DNA from: Desulfobacterales bacterium
GTDB taxonomy: Bacteria; Desulfobacterota; Desulfobacteria; Desulfobacterales; JASFBJ01
Assembly (NCBI GenBank): GCA_030149585.1
Contig: JASFBJ010000006.1
Span: forward strand, 1-26,403
Length of the DNA stretch: 26,403 bases
Direction of reading: 5' to 3'
Shown: one piece after another, positions 23,849 to 26,403 of the stretch
Layout: every line of letters begins with the position of its first letter
How positions within the stretch are numbered: position 1 is the stretch's first letter
Position numbers and translations under genes: made by a program
Notes under the pieces: generated by a model
The model's database searches: none
Seen by the model: the letters and a program-made list of their open reading frames with translations, nothing else
What the model was told of the DNA's origin: nothing

Positions 23849-25005
23849 TGCATATCCTGATCATATAAAAAGGTTAAGGGAGTCAAAATTCTGCCGATAA
23901 TGGGCATGGGATCTTTTAAAGAAATAATATCATAGGTGGTTTGCCTGTCGAAAAAATTAAAAAAACCTGGTTTAAGTCCGGCTCTATTCGGATTATGAAT
24001 AAAATGCAACATATCACCAGGCAAAAGCCAGCGGCAGCGCTGCCCGATCTTATATTTCTCAACCGGCTTAAATTTTTCCTTGCAGGCCATTTTATATAAA
24101 AGGTAAGGAAAATTAACACCAGCTCTAATGGCCAGTGCCAGTGAACCCCAAAATCTGGGGTTAATCTCCATTAGTTTATAGGTTTGATCTTTAATGTCAT
24201 ATTTGAATTCCACCATGGCAACCCCAAACCAGCCCAGCTTTTTAAGCAAAGCCTCTCCCATCTGCCGCACCTCATCCTGAAGAACACTTTCCCGCAAAGT
24301 GCTTGCCCCGCCGGTTACAGGATACTCCCTTAATCTTTTATGAACAAAAGAAGCCATGACCCTGCTATTTTCATCCATTAAAAAAGAAGCCCCAAAGCCG
24401 GGCCCATTTCCGGCAATCTTTTCCTGAATCAAGGGAAATGGATACAGGCGATGAACCTTTAAATAATCGGCGATCAGATTTCCAGGCTTAAAAGAATAGA
24501 TAATACCTTCTGCTCCGGCCCCTGTTTTAGGCTTAATTACCACAGGATAAGGCAGCTGATCCTTTAGTTCGGAAAGCTGATCAAGATCCTTGATATAAAA
24601 GGTTTCAGGAATCGGGATTCCAATGCCGGCAGCCAGTTGTAAAACATTGTCTTTGCGCTGCACAAATTCAAGTTTTTCTTTATTTATCAAAGGGAGATAG
24701 GTCAGATTCCCAACATCCTCATGGTTTGCTGCGATAAGATTACAGGTTGCATCCTCCATGGGAATTAAAATGCGATAATTTTGGCTCTTTAACTCTTTGA
24801 GTAGAAACTCAATAAATTTTTCAGGCTCAAACAGCAGCGAAGGATAAATCAGCCTTTTACGGCAATATTTTGAAAAAAAACCGGTTGCCGGCCAGGTGCT
24901 TTCACCCCCTGCAACTCTGACGCCCTCCTGGCCAAGGCCCCGCACCGCTGCCAATGATTTTCGCCAGTGACCATCAGTTATTAAAACATCATAATTCATA
25001 TTCAT
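23824..25005 (-). CDS. ATP-grasp carboxylate-amine ligase-like protein
   Basis: ATP-grasp enzymes join a carboxylate to an amine or thiol through an acyl-phosphate. The protein of 393 residues has an N-terminal Rossmann-like domain (MNMNYDVLITDGHWRKSLAA), a linker, and a typical ATP-grasp core: PYPVVIKPKTGAGAEGI (lysine and glycine-rich loop), LIQEKIAGNGPGFG, FGVAMVEFKYD and LMEINPRFWGSLALA (metal-binding Glu and Asn). The frame is open to a TTG at 25008, but ATG at 25005 (or 24999) is the better start; no good Shine-Dalgarno precedes any of them. It overlaps the deacetylase gene by 25 nt and opens the operon. The substrates are unknown; aminoacylation of an amino sugar freed by the deacetylase is possible. 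Confidence 0.85.
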   Translation of the reverse strand: MNMNYDVLITDGHWRKSLAAVRGLGQEGVRVAGGESTWPATGFFSKYCRKRLIYPSLLFEPEKFIEFLLKELKSQNYRILIPMEDATCNLIAANHEDVGNLTYLPLINKEKLEFVQRKDNVLQLAAGIGIPIPETFYIKDLDQLSELKDQLPYPVVIKPKTGAGAEGIIYSFKPGNLIADYLKVHRLYPFPLIQEKIAGNGPGFGASFLMDENSRVMASFVHKRLREYPVTGGASTLRESVLQDEVRQMGEALLKKLGWFGVAMVEFKYDIKDQTYKLMEINPRFWGSLALAIRAGVNFPYLLYKMACKEKFKPVEKYKIGQRCRWLLPGDMLHFIHNPNRAGLKPGFFNFFDRQTTYDIISLKDPMPIIGRILTPLTFLYDQDMQCRLAKRK

Positions 25006-25187
25006 CAAGATTCATTAATTTCATATTTGGAGCATAAGCCATGCTTTTTTAAATAAGTTTGTCCTGACTAAAAAAAAACACTTGTTAGGTTTTCTTAAAT
25101 ACTGTAAATACTTGAATAAGTAAAGGATGGTTGAAAAAGAATTTAAATATGAACCAAATATTAAATTTACTGAAGGTCAGATAATAA

Positions 25188-26219
25188 TTGAGTGCAAATA
25201 TCTGCGCAATAATTCCTGCATATAATGCTGCTGAAACCATTGGGTCTGTAGTCAAAGGGGCATTAAAACATCTTCCGCTTGTTCTGGTGGCAGATGACGG
25301 CTCCTTTGACGACACTGCAGAACGCGCCCGTGAAGCCGGCGCTGCAGTGATTATAATCGGTAAAAACCAGGGAAAGGGCAATGCCTTGAAACTTCTTTTT
25401 AAGGAGGCTGCCGCTAAAGGGTATAAGGCTGTCATTAGCCTGGACGGCGATGGTCAGCATAATCCATCGGATATTCCCTGTTTTTTAAAGGCTCGCAAAC
25501 AATACCCAAACCAGATTCTGGTGGGCTCCAGAATGGAGCAAAAAGAAAAAATTCCCAGGGCCCGCTATAACTCAATGCATGTTGCCCGTTTTTTTATCTC
25601 TCTGGCTGCGAATCAGTATATTGAAGACACCCAGTCTGGTTTTCGTCTTTATCCTTTAAATATTATAGAAAAAATGATCTTGAACACAGAGCGTTATATA
25701 ACTGAAACAGAAATTTTAATAAAGGCCGGGGACATGGGAGAGATCATAAAACCGGTAGGAGTCAATACTATTTATGGCTGCAGTACCAGCCATTTCAGGC
25801 CGATTCTGGATGTTACGGCCATTACAATCCATATAACTTCCTATATGTGGATAAAGTGGTTTAAAGAAGCAATTACTATAGATCTTCAAAATACTTATAC
25901 GCCTAATAACCTCAAAGATAAAATCAGCTCTAATAATTTTATAAACAAGCTTTTTAATGGATTTTGCCTGCTCACAATTTTACCCATGATTTTTTTTTAT
26001 TTTTTGGCATATCTTTGCTTTGTGCCCTTTCCCAAAAAAAATATGGCTTCCACTAGAAAGCTCGGCATTTCATATTTCACTATTTTAACGGCATCTTTTC
26101 TAACCCCGGTAATTCTGCTTATTATTATTTTTGAAAAAATTTGTGGTTTTTTTGGGTATAAAATGCGCTATGTAGATCAATTCCTGCAAAAATATTATCC
26201 AAATTTTTGGGCAAAATAA
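25188..26219 (+). CDS. Membrane-anchored family 2 glycosyltransferase (dolichol-phosphate-mannose synthase-like)
   Basis: The 343-residue protein has a GT-A domain with IIPAYNAAETI (8-18), VADDGSFDD (34-42), GKGNALK (62-68), SLDGDGQHNP (84-93, the metal-binding DxD region) and DTQSGFRLYP (147-156). A basic linker follows, then two C-terminal membrane spans at about 256-282 and 292-318. This is the layout of DPM1/DesB-like enzymes that transfer a sugar from a nucleotide donor to a polyprenyl-phosphate or other membrane acceptor. No ATG precedes the domain; a stop sits directly before TTG at 25188, which must be the start, with GAAGGT about 11 nt upstream. It is divergent from the ATP-grasp operon, with a shared 180-bp region. 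The donor sugar cannot be inferred. Confidence 0.88.
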   Translation: MSANICAIIPAYNAAETIGSVVKGALKHLPLVLVADDGSFDDTAERAREAGAAVIIIGKNQGKGNALKLLFKEAAAKGYKAVISLDGDGQHNPSDIPCFLKARKQYPNQILVGSRMEQKEKIPRARYNSMHVARFFISLAANQYIEDTQSGFRLYPLNIIEKMILNTERYITETEILIKAGDMGEIIKPVGVNTIYGCSTSHFRPILDVTAITIHITSYMWIKWFKEAITIDLQNTYTPNNLKDKISSNNFINKLFNGFCLLTILPMIFFYFLAYLCFVPFPKKNMASTRKLGISYFTILTASFLTPVILLIIIFEKICGFFGYKMRYVDQFLQKYYPNFWAK

Positions 26220-26225
26220 GAATTT

Positions 26226-26403
26226 TTACAGGGCAATGGTTATGATATCAATTAGTTTGTGATCTGATCTACCGACAACTCTTGGGTCTGTAACTATTGA
26301 AAATGCTTGCTAAATGTCTAATGTTTTTTGATGCAATTGCCCCGATGTCAATTTCTTTCAAGCTTGCGTTTGGCAGGTCTGTAGTATATATTATAAGTGT
26401 AGC
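26226..26403 (-). pseudogene. Remnant of an ISAs1-family transposase
   Basis: Minus-strand translation gives DPRVVGRSDHKLIDIITIAL, the N-terminal signature of ISAs1-family transposases, ended by a TAA at 26226-26228 where intact members continue with CAV. Upstream in another frame are SLKEIDIGAIASKNIRHL, so at least one frameshift separates the start from the signature, and a TAG precedes the signature in its own frame. The sequence runs off the right edge. It begins 7 bp after the glycosyltransferase stop codon, showing that an insertion sequence once landed there and decayed. Confidence 0.75.

Noticed and set aside
25032..25055. Mini hairpin AGCAT/ATGCT followed by T residues
   Set aside because: The stem is only 5 bp and no gene on that strand ends upstream of it, so a terminator role is not supported.

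Overview
The window is a moderately AT-rich stretch of an anaerobic Gram-negative chromosome. I infer a sulfate-reducer-like member of the Desulfobacterota (old Deltaproteobacteria). The grounds are a short DksA, an NtrC-type two-component pair, a paired acyl-CoA dehydrogenase operon, a CaiB/BaiF CoA-transferase, a hopanoid-transporter-like RND protein, an XrtA-type polysaccharide deacetylase, and palindromic repeats whose translated frames resemble mis-annotated hypothetical proteins I remember from this group. No rRNA, tRNA, CRISPR array or intact mobile element was seen.

Layout. (1) 1-2743, minus strand: the N-terminus of a membrane-anchored protein, miaA (tRNA dimethylallyltransferase), an AT-rich gap with a doubtful 56-codon frame and a terminator, and a CaiB/BaiF CoA-transferase with a palindrome just upstream of its start. 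(2) 2744-3231: a non-coding gap that holds the decayed end of a Kef-type cation/proton antiporter gene. (3) 3232-6260, plus strand: a tight, overlapping operon of dksA, a PHP-domain phosphoesterase (RNase AM/YciV type), rnc (RNase III) and an Elp3-like radical SAM protein. (4) 6388-6797: a cold-shock protein with a good sigma-70 promoter, a leader of about 117 nt, and a terminator shared with the convergent gdhA. (5) 6796-11680: gdhA (minus), a DUF4389 membrane protein (plus), then a sensor kinase and sigma-54 response regulator pair (minus). (6) 11797-14618: a small or relic ORF, then two acyl-CoA dehydrogenase genes behind an FNR-like palindrome. (7) 14727-19820: a palindromic repeat, then sbcD-sbcC. 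(8) 19817-26219: a minus-strand operon of ATP-grasp enzyme, polysaccharide deacetylase, small multi-membrane-span protein and HpnN-like RND/MMPL transporter, with a divergent membrane-anchored GT2 glycosyltransferase. (9) 26226-26403: a broken ISAs1-family transposase.

How the genes fit together. Region 3 combines stringent-response transcription control (DksA) with RNA processing (RNase III, RNase AM-like) and a probable RNA-modifying radical SAM enzyme. The two acyl-CoA dehydrogenases look like the subunits of one hetero-oligomeric enzyme, because the second has lost the usual flavin/substrate-loop motif. Region 8 reads as a compact pathway that would build, deacetylate, ligate to and export a glycolipid-like molecule; that is inference from family membership only.

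The most unusual non-coding structure is a two-copy terminal-inverted-repeat element (8620-8722 and 14727-14891). The long copy carries an extra 62-bp hairpin module bounded by GCCAG direct repeats. A 13-bp tandem repeat also supplies the stop codon of the deacetylase gene.
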